NCBI GenBank assembly: GCA_023392995.1
Contig: JAEWMZ010000038.1
Location: 1 to 14,344, forward strand
Direction: 5' to 3'
Origin: Bacillota bacterium
GTDB lineage: Bacteria; Bacillota; Clostridia; Lachnospirales; Lachnospiraceae
DNA: 14,344 nt
In this document: positions 5,905 to 13,263 of the stretch, one piece after another
How positions within the stretch are numbered: the stretch's first letter is position 1
Layout: the number at the start of each line of letters is the position of its first letter
Position numbers and translations under genes: made by a program
The notes under the pieces: generated by a model
The model's input: only the letters and a program-made list of their open reading frames with translations
What the model was told of the DNA's origin: nothing
The model's database searches: none

Positions 5905-8328
5905 TTATTTAATATAATCGATGGCCGTTTTACCAGCAATTCGACCGAACGTAAAGATATCAGTTAAGGCATTACCGCCAAGGCGGTTACCTGCATGGAT
6001 ACCTCCGGCAACTTCTCCGGCTGCATAAAGATTTTTAATCGGATGTCCGTTTTCATCTAATACGCAGGCATTGGTATCTATTTTAAGTCCTCCCATGGTA
6101 TGGTGAACGGCAGGCTTTCTAGGAGTAGCATAAAATGGAGCTTTCTCCACCTTTAAGCTAAAGGTATCCTTATGAAATTCAGGATCAAAGCCCTGATCAA
6201 CATAGGAATTATATTTAGCAACAGTATCTGTAAGAATCGCAGGATCCATACCGATTTTTACCGCCAGCTCTTCCAGGGTATCCGCTCTGAATAAAGTACC
6301 TGCCTCTACCTGAAGATCTAATTTTTCCTGACTTGTATTGGCTGCGGTTTTCTTTATCTCATCATCAGCGATTAAGTAGAACAAGCCTCCCTGATCGATG
6401 GCAGCTTTTGTTAAAACATCTCGTCCGGAAAATTCATTGACAAATCGCTTTCCTTCTTTATTAACAATTACATAATTTTCAGGTGGTACCTGTACTCCGC
6501 TGAATAGTTCTCCGGTCTCAGGATCAGCTACAGGCATCATCTGAGTGAAGCCCATTCCAACTAATGCTGCTCCTACCGTTTTACCAAGCTGTATTCCATC
6601 ACCAGTCATAGCGTAGGAATTCGTTGTTTTGATATTATCGTCAATGTTGCTCCAATAGGTGTTATATTCTTTCAACATCTTGGTATTGGCACCAAACCCA
6701 CCGCTGGCAAGAATAACTGCCTTTGCGTGTACGGTTACCTTTTGTCCGTTAACACCGGTCGCAATTACACCTTTTATTTCACCATTCTCAATAATAAATT
6801 CCTTTACAGGCGTATCGGTAATAATCTTTCCGGAATGCTCTTCCACGTATTTGGTAAGAGCAAGGATAAATGCAGTACCATAGCTTTTCACAGGCTTATG
6901 ACCGCGGCGCCAAAGTGCACCAACCGGAGCAAATACAATGTTCTTATCATACTCAACGCCTATTTCCTCCAGCCAATTTACGCTCTCTAAGGCTCGGTCC
7001 GTCAGTATTTTTACCAGGTCATACTGTCCGTATATGGTATTGCCATTTAAGTCAGTACGCTTTCCACCAAAATAGGTCTGCATTCTGTGAAGGAGTGGTG
7101 AGTCAAACAAATGACCCTTATTTGCGCCAAACTTGTTCTGGTATACAGCAAACTCTTCTTTCAAGGCACGGAAATCTTCCAGATATTCTACATGGATCTC
7201 ACTCTCGGCTGTATTTAGCAATGCCTCAATGGTATGTCTTTCTCCTGGATTCTCGTCAAATCGGCTCTGCCACTGAGGGTCTGCTGCATTGACAGGACCA
7301 CCGGAACGTATGGTGTTGCCACCTACTGCCGGATATTTCTCAAGAACAATCGCACTGTAACCATTCTGTAACACGGTAGCCGCTGCACTAAGACCAGCAC
7401 CGCCTCCACCCACAACCACGACGTCACAAATATACTCTTCGTCTTCCCTATTACGGCTGCTCGCTGGCTTTGGCCGTCTTTTTAAGATATCAGGATTTAC
7501 TCCTGCAAGCTTCACTGCTTTTGCTACACCGTCAATGACTGCATTGCTGGTTTCCGATGCACCCGAGAGCGCATCTACATTTAAAGTCTGTCCTTCCAGG
7601 ATTTTATCTGGTATTCTTACGAAAACCACATCGGCAATTCCTTCTGTTTCACCCTTGGTGTCGATCATAATATTCTCGATCCGTTTTTCACTAAAGGTTA
7701 CTGTCATTGGAAGATTTCCGCTGTGACCAATTGCATTTACCTCATAATCCCCCGGTTCAAAGGAAAACTCTTCTTCCTCGTTAAGCTGATTTGATATTTT
7801 AGCAAATCGCATAAAGCGTAAAAAGCATATCTCCAGGAAATCTACAGTTCCTTCATTGCTAAGGTTACCTACATCATCAAAAGCAGTGCTTGCTTTACCA
7901 AGTAAAAACTCATATCCTGGCATTACGTTGGCATCCACACCCGGTGCATCCAGGATCTGGCGAAGATGCAGCTGCGCACGAGAGGAGCCTTGGGTACCAA
8001 GAGAAGCACCAACAATCATAACCGGTTTGCCCGCAAGCGGATGAAGATCAAAGCTTAACCATTCAATCAAGCTTTTCAATCCGGAGGGAACGGAGTGGTT
8101 ATATTCTGGCGTCGCTATAATAACACCCTCCGATTCCGTAATCTTATCATTGAACTTCTGGATTACTTCACCGTAGGACTGATTATCTGATTGGTTAAAC
8201 ATAGGCACATCGGTAATCTCAAGAATTTCTATTTCTGCCTTGGCTTCGAAGTGTTTTTTCATAAACTGAAGGAGTTTACGATTATATGATTTTTTTGCAT
8301 TGGTTCCAACAATCGCTATAAATTTCAT
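5905..8328 (-). CDS. Three-domain flavoprotein 2-enoate reductase (FMN reductase, FMN_bind, fumarate-reductase-like FAD domain); CrdB-like
   Basis: 807 residues, no signal peptide, so cytoplasmic. Residues 1-180 are an NAD(P)H-dependent FMN reductase domain (IVGTNAKKSYNRKLL; PEYNHSVPSGLKSLIEW; GASLGTQGSSRAQ). About 197-277 are an FMN_bind domain ending in D-A-L-S-G-A-S-E-T-S (252-261), the ApbE flavinylation motif; Ser258 is the expected covalent FMN site. From about 296 on is a flavocytochrome c/fumarate reductase FAD domain with GGGGAG at 307-312, NEFSGRD with the likely proton-donating Arg636, HHTMGG at 742-747 and GNRLGGN with Arg782. By hand alignment with Shewanella Fcc3, the second carboxylate-binding His (His365) is Met598 here. 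Reduction of a monocarboxylic 2-enoate with NAD(P)H is therefore more likely than true fumarate respiration. The cognate ApbE and a paralogous FMN reductase are encoded next door. Start: ATG preceded by GAGGA. Confidence 0.9.
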   Translation of the reverse strand: MKFIAIVGTNAKKSYNRKLLQFMKKHFEAKAEIEILEITDVPMFNQSDNQSYGEVIQKFNDKITESEGVIIATPEYNHSVPSGLKSLIEWLSFDLHPLAGKPVMIVGASLGTQGSSRAQLHLRQILDAPGVDANVMPGYEFLLGKASTAFDDVGNLSNEGTVDFLEICFLRFMRFAKISNQLNEEEEFSFEPGDYEVNAIGHSGNLPMTVTFSEKRIENIMIDTKGETEGIADVVFVRIPDKILEGQTLNVDALSGASETSNAVIDGVAKAVKLAGVNPDILKRRPKPASSRNREDEEYICDVVVVGGGGAGLSAAATVLQNGYSAIVLEKYPAVGGNTIRSGGPVNAADPQWQSRFDENPGERHTIEALLNTAESEIHVEYLEDFRALKEEFAVYQNKFGANKGHLFDSPLLHRMQTYFGGKRTDLNGNTIYGQYDLVKILTDRALESVNWLEEIGVEYDKNIVFAPVGALWRRGHKPVKSYGTAFILALTKYVEEHSGKIITDTPVKEFIIENGEIKGVIATGVNGQKVTVHAKAVILASGGFGANTKMLKEYNTYWSNIDDNIKTTNSYAMTGDGIQLGKTVGAALVGMGFTQMMPVADPETGELFSGVQVPPENYVIVNKEGKRFVNEFSGRDVLTKAAIDQGGLFYLIADDEIKKTAANTSQEKLDLQVEAGTLFRADTLEELAVKIGMDPAILTDTVAKYNSYVDQGFDPEFHKDTFSLKVEKAPFYATPRKPAVHHTMGGLKIDTNACVLDENGHPIKNLYAAGEVAGGIHAGNRLGGNALTDIFTFGRIAGKTAIDYIK

Positions 8329-8368
8329 TGATATTTTTCCTCATTTCTGCACTGCTGTTTATACATCT

Positions 8369-8401
8369 CAAGTTTGTGTATGCAGCGCAACCACAAACTT
8401 G
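8369..8401 (-). promoter_or_regulatory. Hairpin in the leader of the flavoprotein gene
   Basis: CAAGTTTGTG (8369-8378) and CACAAACTTG (8392-8401) are a perfect 10-base inverted repeat with a 13-base loop that itself holds TGC/GCA. It lies about 40-70 bases before the ATG of the flavoprotein gene. There is no T-run after it on the minus strand, so it is more likely an mRNA structure or a protein-binding dyad than a terminator. Confidence 0.55.
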
Positions 8402-8420
8402 CTGAGTGGAAAATTATTAT

Positions 8421-8580
8421 CTTTCATTCTGTGAAGAATTACTGTCTTTCACTCTGTGAAGAATTACTGCCTTTCACTCTGTGAAGGATTACTGCCTTTC
8501 ACTCTGTGAAGAATTACTGTCTTTCACTCTGTAAAGGATTACTGTCTTTCACTCTGTGAAGGATTACTATCTTTCACTCT
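8421..8580. repeat. 25-bp tandem repeat array, six full units plus a partial seventh
   Basis: Units begin with CTTTCA(C/T)TCT at 8421, 8446, 8471, 8496, 8521, 8546 and 8571, exactly 25 bases apart. Each continues with GTGAAG(A/G)ATTACT and two variable bases; the seventh breaks off after ten bases. A degenerate half-unit (8411-8420) may precede the first. Most units contain the dyad TTCAC-TCT-GTGAA; unit 1 and unit 5 each have one base changed in it. The unit length is not a multiple of three, so it is not coding. The array fills the gap between the two reductase genes, both on the minus strand. Confidence 0.97.
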
Positions 8581-8595
8581 TTCACTCTTACGCTC

Positions 8596-9195
8596 TTACT
8601 CTTGCCAGGTATATTTTTTTAATTTTTTATTCAACACTTTGGCTTTCAGAAGTTTGGCTGTGATATCTGTAAACAGAACAAATTCTCTGAAAATCTCATC
8701 AAGCTCTGCCAACTTATCCAAGTAGATGAGATTACCAGAGTTATCAAAAGCACCCTGGGATTTTCCTAAAAGGAACTCATTGCTTGGCATGATTCTTGCC
8801 GCAAGCTCAGGGGAATCAAGTATCTGTCTAAGATGTCCCTGTGCTCTTGAGGAACCAAGGGTACCGTGAGAAGCTCCCACGATTAAAACAGGTTTATCCG
8901 TAAGTGCCTGACTTGTATAGCTGATCCATTCCAGAGCACTTTTTAAAACTGCTGGTATCGCATGATCGTACTCAGGAGTTGCTATGATTACTCCATCGGC
9001 TTTCAAGATTTTATCCGATAACTCTGCTACCTTTTCTGGCACCTCAAAATCCTCCGGTTCCATAAAAGCGGGTAGCTCCTTAATTTCATATACTTCAATT
9101 TCTGCCTCATTCGCAAAGTGCTTTTGCATAAACTGAAGCAACATGCGATTTGTTGACACATCTGAATTCGTGCCTACGATTGCCAAATATTTCAT
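8596..9195 (-). CDS. NAD(P)H-dependent FMN reductase, paralogue of the first domain of the neighbouring flavoprotein; CrdA-like
   Basis: 199 residues from the ATG at 9195, chosen for its AAGGAG site 7 bases upstream and because MKYLAIVGTN then lines up with MKFIAIVGTN of the larger protein; a frame extension to 9246 is upstream leader. A flavodoxin-like fold is evident: IVGTNSDVSTNRMLLQFMQKHF (phosphate loop), PEYDHAIPAVLKSALEW, GASHGTLGSSRAQGHLRQIL. These motifs match the first domain of the flavoprotein almost step by step. FMN reductases of this family are dimers with FMN at the interface, so this protein probably pairs with that domain to make a heterodimer. A heterodimeric NADH:cinnamate reductase (CrdA/CrdB) of Vibrio ruber, recalled from the literature, is the closest precedent. 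The gene is first in the minus-strand unit. Confidence 0.88.
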   Translation of the reverse strand: MKYLAIVGTNSDVSTNRMLLQFMQKHFANEAEIEVYEIKELPAFMEPEDFEVPEKVAELSDKILKADGVIIATPEYDHAIPAVLKSALEWISYTSQALTDKPVLIVGASHGTLGSSRAQGHLRQILDSPELAARIMPSNEFLLGKSQGAFDNSGNLIYLDKLAELDEIFREFVLFTDITAKLLKAKVLNKKLKKYTWQE

Positions 9196-9413
9196 AGTAA
9201 TCTCCTTCCTATATCTAAAGCTTTCCAGGTAATTATAAAACACCATAGTTTATTAAACTTTTTCATACAATTAGCAAATTTCTTTGCCTCATGCCTGTAA
9301 AGTGCCCAAATGGGCATGGTTAAATTCCGCCTAGTGACCTGCATTAATGTATGAAGAACTGCTGTAGTTTTTGAGTTTCACAATTACCAATCTTAAATTC
9401 TTACACTAGCTGA

Positions 9414-9525
9414 CATTCGACCATAAGTCGCGGGGTGCAGGATGCTATATGTTCAGCATTTACACTATCATTCGTCCGCCGGTCGCTTGGGTGCAGAGTG
9501 TGAAATGCTCTGTATTTCACACTCT
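9414..9525. repeat. Imperfect tandem duplication, about 55 bp, upstream of lysR
   Basis: Two copies start with CATTCG at 9414 and 9469. They share GTCGC, GGGTGCAG or GGGGTGCAG, an ATG-C/T core and ATTTACACT or ATTTCACACT at matching places. Each ends in an interrupted dyad: ATGCT-N8-AGCAT in the first, and a much longer perfect one in the second. Confidence 0.7.
9495..9525. promoter_or_regulatory. 12-base-arm inverted repeat, candidate LysR operator
   Basis: AGAGTGTGAAAT (9495-9506) and ATTTCACACTCT (9514-9525) are perfect inverted arms around 7 bases. The inner part GTGAAAT-N7-ATTTCAC fits the T-N11-A interrupted dyad typical of LysR-type sites. It lies 11 bases before the TTGACA of the inferred lysR promoter, where LysR proteins usually bind for autoregulation and divergent activation. 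Confidence 0.6.
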
Positions 9526-9655
9526 AGTCAAGTGTTTGACATTATTTTAACATGCTATACTTATATTATCTAATAGTTATTCATTGAAGTTTAATAACAA
9601 ATTTGTTATAATCAAAAAAATCAAAATACCTATAACTACTGAAGGAAGGAATGTA

Positions 9656-10594
9656 ATGTCAAACACCGGCTCCCAAGATATCCTCTTTTATATTGATGCC
9701 CTTTTAAAATACAGCAATTACAGTAAGGCTGCTAAATCACTTTATATCTCTCAGCCTTATCTGACACAGGTGATTAAAAGGGTGGAACGTGAGTTAAACT
9801 GTGAACTGATCTCTCGTAACAAACTTCCATATCGCTTAACCGAACAAGGGAAGATCTACTATCAGTATTTGACTTCATTAGAAAATAACTACGCGAAACT
9901 GCTGCGTGAAATATCCGATGTATCCGACCTTGATCGAACCGTCATAAGGATCGGTATCCTTCCAAGCCTTGGTACCTACCTTTTACCACTTTTTATACCT
10001 GAGTTTCTGAACACCCATCCAAACTGCAGAATTGAACTCGCAGAGATTATACCGGAGAAAAGCGAAAAGCTGACGCAGAGTAATGAATTGGACTTTTGGA
10101 TTGGACAAAATTCAAGCAATATTTCACCAAATCTAAATTCTGTTAGCTGGGGAAGACACCGATACCGGGCTGTAATTCCACGCTGCTGTAACCTATATCA
10201 GAAGGATATCGCAGTTATTCCAGAAGGAACGATCAACATAAGTGAAGTTTTATCTCAAAGGCTCATACTAACTTCCAAGGGTTCTGCAATTAGAAAACAG
10301 ATCGATCATCTACTAAATGTGTATAAGGTAGAACCTGATATTATCATAGAAAGCACCGAAATCAATACGGCGCTTAAGCTGGCTACAGGTAACTTGGGTC
10401 TAACGATTATACCAGAGAGCGTCTATGTGAAGGAGAGCCCGTCGGATTATAATATCTACCCCATTCCCATCGATGAACTGAGCTTAGATTATTTTATAGC
10501 ATATCAAAGCGAAAGAACCTTAACCAGTATGGACAATGATCTGATCAGTGCCTTTCTAGTTCATGGTCAGAATCAGGCTAGTATAGGAGAATGA
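9656..10594 (+). CDS. LysR-family transcriptional regulator of the flavin reductase module
   Basis: 312 residues from the ATG at 9656, which has GGAAGGA 5 bases upstream; a TTG at 9584 is open but lies next to the promoter and would add 24 non-conserved residues. Residues 8-65 are the winged helix-turn-helix (YSKAAKSLYISQPYLTQVIKRVERELNCELISRN, then LTEQGK). About 88-305 form the periplasmic-binding-protein-like effector domain, beginning with IRIGILPSLGTYLLPLFIPEFLNTHPNCRIEL. Such proteins bind a small effector, often a substrate of the pathway, and activate a divergent gene. The divergent genes here encode the reductase pair, and apbE follows after one base, so the effector may be the 2-enoate substrate. 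The candidate operator is at 9495-9525. Confidence 0.93.
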   Translation: MSNTGSQDILFYIDALLKYSNYSKAAKSLYISQPYLTQVIKRVERELNCELISRNKLPYRLTEQGKIYYQYLTSLENNYAKLLREISDVSDLDRTVIRIGILPSLGTYLLPLFIPEFLNTHPNCRIELAEIIPEKSEKLTQSNELDFWIGQNSSNISPNLNSVSWGRHRYRAVIPRCCNLYQKDIAVIPEGTINISEVLSQRLILTSKGSAIRKQIDHLLNVYKVEPDIIIESTEINTALKLATGNLGLTIIPESVYVKESPSDYNIYPIPIDELSLDYFIAYQSERTLTSMDNDLISAFLVHGQNQASIGE

Positions 10595-10595
10595 A

Positions 10596-11540
10596 ATGAC
10601 AGAATGTACGAAGATTATCTATCTAATGGGAACAAAAATCTCCCTCTATATTAAAGGAAACGATGCCGAAGGTCTGGCAAAAAAGGCTGAGGCCATGCTG
10701 ATTCACTATAATGAAGTCTTTAGTGCCAACAGTGATAACTCACAGCTTGCTCTGCTAAAGAAAACAGCTGCAATCGCTCCTCAGAAGGTGGACGAAGAGC
10801 TGTATGAGCTGATAAAAATAGGTAAAAAGCATAGTTTAGAGGAAGATACTTCTTTAAATATCGCAATTGGCCCATTAATTAAGTTATGGAGAGTCGGTTT
10901 TAAAGAGGCACAGGTGCCAGAGAAAGAAGCCATCGAGAACGTGCTGGAGCTTTTAAAGCCTGAACATATACAACTGGATGACAAGGAAAAAACAATCCAT
11001 TTATTAAAAAAGGGCATGGAGATCGACCTTGGAGCCATAGCGAAGGGTTATTTCGCTGATAAAGTAATGGAGTTCTTTAAAGAACATGGAGCTGTCTCTG
11101 CTATGGTAGACCTGGGGGGCAATGTTCTGGTGTTTGGAGATTCACCCACCAAAGAAGGCGACTGGAAAGTCGGAATACAAAATCCATTCTTACCCAGAGG
11201 AAATGTGGTAGCACTTGTTAAAATCAGAAACCAGTCTGTTGTTACATCAGGAATTTATGAGAGAGTTCTAGAATGGGAAGGCAGTAAATACCACCATATA
11301 TTTAACAGCAAGACAGGCTATCCAATCGAAAGTAACCTTGCTTCCTTAACGGTTGTTGCCGACAGCTCGCTGGACTGCGATATCTTTACTACAGAATTGT
11401 TTGGATTAGATGCTGCTTCAGTTATTCGAAGAGTGAATAGAATGAGTGGTATGGGTGCGGTTGTAATCACTTTGGACGGAGAACTGGCTTATACGGATAA
11501 TCTGAGGGGAAAGCTCTTCTATACTGCTCCGGGGCAATAA
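10596..11540 (+). CDS. apbE: FAD:protein FMN transferase ApbE, cytoplasmic form
   Basis: 314 residues. ApbE splits FAD and attaches FMN by a phosphoester bond to Ser or Thr in FMN_bind domains, using Mg2+. The family landmarks are in order: E-I-D-L-G-A-I-A-K-G-Y (142-152), D-L-G-G-N (172-176), V-G-I-Q-N-P, S-G-I-Y-E-R (218-223), Y-H-H-I-F-N-S-K-T-G-Y-P, and the metal-site loop D-C-D-I-F-T-T-E-L-F (260-269). There is no signal peptide or lipobox, unlike the common exported ApbE lipoproteins. That fits a cytoplasmic target, evidently the FMN_bind domain of the flavoprotein encoded at 5905-8328. The start ATG follows the lysR stop after one base, with TAGGAGA 5 bases upstream, so translation is coupled to lysR. 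Confidence 0.95.
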   Translation: MTECTKIIYLMGTKISLYIKGNDAEGLAKKAEAMLIHYNEVFSANSDNSQLALLKKTAAIAPQKVDEELYELIKIGKKHSLEEDTSLNIAIGPLIKLWRVGFKEAQVPEKEAIENVLELLKPEHIQLDDKEKTIHLLKKGMEIDLGAIAKGYFADKVMEFFKEHGAVSAMVDLGGNVLVFGDSPTKEGDWKVGIQNPFLPRGNVVALVKIRNQSVVTSGIYERVLEWEGSKYHHIFNSKTGYPIESNLASLTVVADSSLDCDIFTTELFGLDAASVIRRVNRMSGMGAVVITLDGELAYTDNLRGKLFYTAPGQ

Positions 11541-11632
11541 GCCTATAACACCTTTGCAATTGCTATATTTGCACAGGCTTATGCCCCATGTGTAGCTGGA
11601 GCTGGCAGTAAATCTGCTCCCTTCTACACATG
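11531..11632 (+). terminator. Two adjacent strong hairpins after apbE
   Basis: Hairpin 1 has arms 11531-11544 and 11575-11587, 13 base pairs with one bulged A, and contains the apbE stop codon in its left arm. Hairpin 2 has CATGTGTAG (11587-11595) and CTACACATG (11624-11632), with an inner GGAGC/GCTCC or GCAG/CTGC stem. Neither is followed by a clear T-run. Together they probably end or protect the lysR-apbE transcript. Confidence 0.55.
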
Positions 11633-11704
11633 TAATTGGTCTAAAATCAATTAGGATATCATAATTAGTTGACTTAAAAAAAGAACGTACTTTATGGAAT
11701 TGTA

Positions 11705-12403
11705 TTATCTTCCTCTTATTCTGGATACATTACGATTCATAAGTTTTCTGGCAATATTCTGAAAGATCCATTTCTTTAAGGGCGAAAATTCCTGACTATG
11801 CTTTCTGAAGAATTCATCCGGAGAGTTAAATATCCCGAAATCCTGATTTATCCCTTCTTTTTGTATATAAGTATCATTTCTGTTCCAGTCAATTTGTGGT
11901 TTTTTAAAATCATTGGTTGCTACACCATAACCACAAAAATTTCCACTACATTCAGTAAACTTTTCTTGGAGTTTGTTTAAATAACGAACATCCAGTATAA
12001 ATCCCTCAATATTTAACCATTTTTCTTCAAAGAATATTTCCACCCAACTATGCACAATATTTTGGGGAGCAAGACGATATATTACTCCTGTCATAGCACC
12101 CTTCTGAAGAGTTTTATCGATCGTAAAGCCGTGAATTCGGCATGGGATGCCAGCCGCTCTAAGCAGAGCCATAAATAAAGTTCCTTTCGTATTGCACTGC
12201 CCGTAACCATCCTCCAGAACTTCACTTGCTTTAATTGCATCATCTACGTTATAACCGAATTTTATTTCATCCCGAACGAAATTATAGATCTCAAGTATTT
12301 TTTGAAACTCATCCTTCTCTTTCCATTTCCTGCTCTTCACTAAATGCTGTATTCCATTACTATCATAATCCAACATAAATGTTGCCTCTAAATACTCCTT
12401 CAT
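11705..12403 (-). CDS. Transglutaminase-like cysteine-protease-fold protein
   Basis: 232 residues, no signal peptide. The transglutaminase-like core is clear: GYGQC with Cys70, followed by a helix ending in LLRAAGIPCRIHGF; HSWVEIFFEEKWLNIEGF with His118; and Asp138 (or Glu133) completing a Cys-His-Asp triad. The first Gly-x-Cys helix carries Thr/Lys after the Cys. Bacterial members are usually peptidases or amide hydrolases, seldom true cross-linkers; the substrate is unknown. The C-terminal 70 residues are basic and without a motif I recognise. The ATG has AGGAGG 7 bases upstream. The gene lies 49 bases after the AraC regulator gene on the same strand, so the two are probably co-transcribed. 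Confidence 0.87.
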   Translation of the reverse strand: MKEYLEATFMLDYDSNGIQHLVKSRKWKEKDEFQKILEIYNFVRDEIKFGYNVDDAIKASEVLEDGYGQCNTKGTLFMALLRAAGIPCRIHGFTIDKTLQKGAMTGVIYRLAPQNIVHSWVEIFFEEKWLNIEGFILDVRYLNKLQEKFTECSGNFCGYGVATNDFKKPQIDWNRNDTYIQKEGINQDFGIFNSPDEFFRKHSQEFSPLKKWIFQNIARKLMNRNVSRIRGR

Positions 12404-12452
12404 ACTATGGCCTCCTTCAATATCTCTTGATAGTCATAGTATACAAAGATAT

Positions 12453-13211
12453 TTATAGATTTACTTTCAAAAATCTGCTATCTGAGATAATGTCCCTTGC
12501 TGACATTCCAGTCATTTTTTTATTCACAGAAGCAAAATGTGAGGAGGAATCAAATCCTGATGCAATTGCTGCCTGAGTTATACTTTCACCCTGGAATATC
12601 TTTTGGTATACTCTCTGCAGCTTATGAAGAACAATATAACTTTTCAGTGAAATACCGGTTTCTTCTTTGAAAAGATGTGAGAGCCGGCTTTCTGAGATAG
12701 ACATGTCTTTCGCAAGGTAGTTTACCTGGTGAAGTTCCTCATCACACTCACATTCATCTATTCTACTTAATAGCAGCTCTATTCTTTGATCAAATTTAAC
12801 TGGCGGATATTCATCGAAATAACGAACAATGTCTTCGATTAGCACCGAATAGCTCTGGATTTCCCCGTTATTAATTGCTTTTAACAGGTGCATTTGAAAT
12901 TCGGCTGCTCTATCCTCAGAAATAATATAATATGGATTTTCTTTTAGAAAGTGAATTCTTAACGATCTCCCCAATTGGGTTGTTGGATCCACAAGCATTG
13001 TAAAATGTATCGATCTACCAGAATAGAACTCATGCATTGTATTCATATTGACAGCTATGGCTCGACCAGCTATCCTTTGACCCTCAACGTTAATGATAAG
13101 ATTTTCATCCGTACTGATAAATAGCTGTAGCAGCCAATGCCTGTGCAAATCTGCTTCAATGTTATTTGTTATAGCACCATAATGCTGTCCACACATAAAA
13201 ATATCATTCAT
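12453..13211 (-). CDS. AraC-family transcriptional regulator
   Basis: 252 residues from the ATG at 13211, which has AAAGG 8 bases upstream; a GTG at 13220 is an alternative giving 255. The N-terminal half is a small cupin-like sensing domain (HRHWLLQLF near residues 23-31, GQRIAGRAIAVNMNTMHEF). Residues about 160-240 are the AraC double helix-turn-helix: VNYLAKDMSISESRLSHLFKEETG for the first, and ITQAAIASGFDSSSHFASVNKKMTGMSARD for the second, which keeps the A-x-x-x-G-F-x-s-x-S-x-F core. It lies between the secreted-protein gene (gap about 50 bases) and the transglutaminase-like gene, and probably controls this small cluster. The ligand cannot be inferred. Confidence 0.9.
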   Translation of the reverse strand: MNDIFMCGQHYGAITNNIEADLHRHWLLQLFISTDENLIINVEGQRIAGRAIAVNMNTMHEFYSGRSIHFTMLVDPTTQLGRSLRIHFLKENPYYIISEDRAAEFQMHLLKAINNGEIQSYSVLIEDIVRYFDEYPPVKFDQRIELLLSRIDECECDEELHQVNYLAKDMSISESRLSHLFKEETGISLKSYIVLHKLQRVYQKIFQGESITQAAIASGFDSSSHFASVNKKMTGMSARDIISDSRFLKVNL

Positions 13212-13263
13212 TTGCAACACCTTTGCACCTAATAAATCTTTGAATGTCCAATATTAACACGAA

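Larger units (their letters stand above)
9196..9655. promoter_or_regulatory. Long divergent control region between the reductase genes and lysR-apbE
   Basis: About 460 bases without a gene. Minus strand: TTGTAT (9270-9265) and TATGGT (9247-9242) at 17-base spacing, and alternatively TATAAT at 9237-9232 without a good -35, could serve the reductase genes. Plus strand: TTGACA at 9536-9541 with TATATT at 9562-9567 (20-base spacing) and an extended -10 TGCTATACT at 9553-9561 could serve lysR-apbE. There is also a TGCCCA-AA-TGGGCA dyad at 9303-9316, and a degenerate match to the 25-bp repeat near 9350-9381 (ATGAAGAACTGCTGT, later TTTCAC). Confidence 0.5.

Noticed and set aside
6870..7292. 140-codon + strand frame inside the flavoprotein gene, and other opposite-strand frames there
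   Set aside because: The minus-strand frame encodes an unbroken, recognisable 807-residue protein, so these are shadow frames.
8411..8580. The regular repeat array as a CRISPR
   Set aside because: The 25-base units are directly contiguous with no unique spacers, and no cas gene is near; it is a tandem repeat.
9651..9655. An ATG directly followed by TAA just before the lysR start, as a regulatory minimal frame
   Set aside because: It lies within the space between the ribosome site and the true ATG and is most easily explained by chance.
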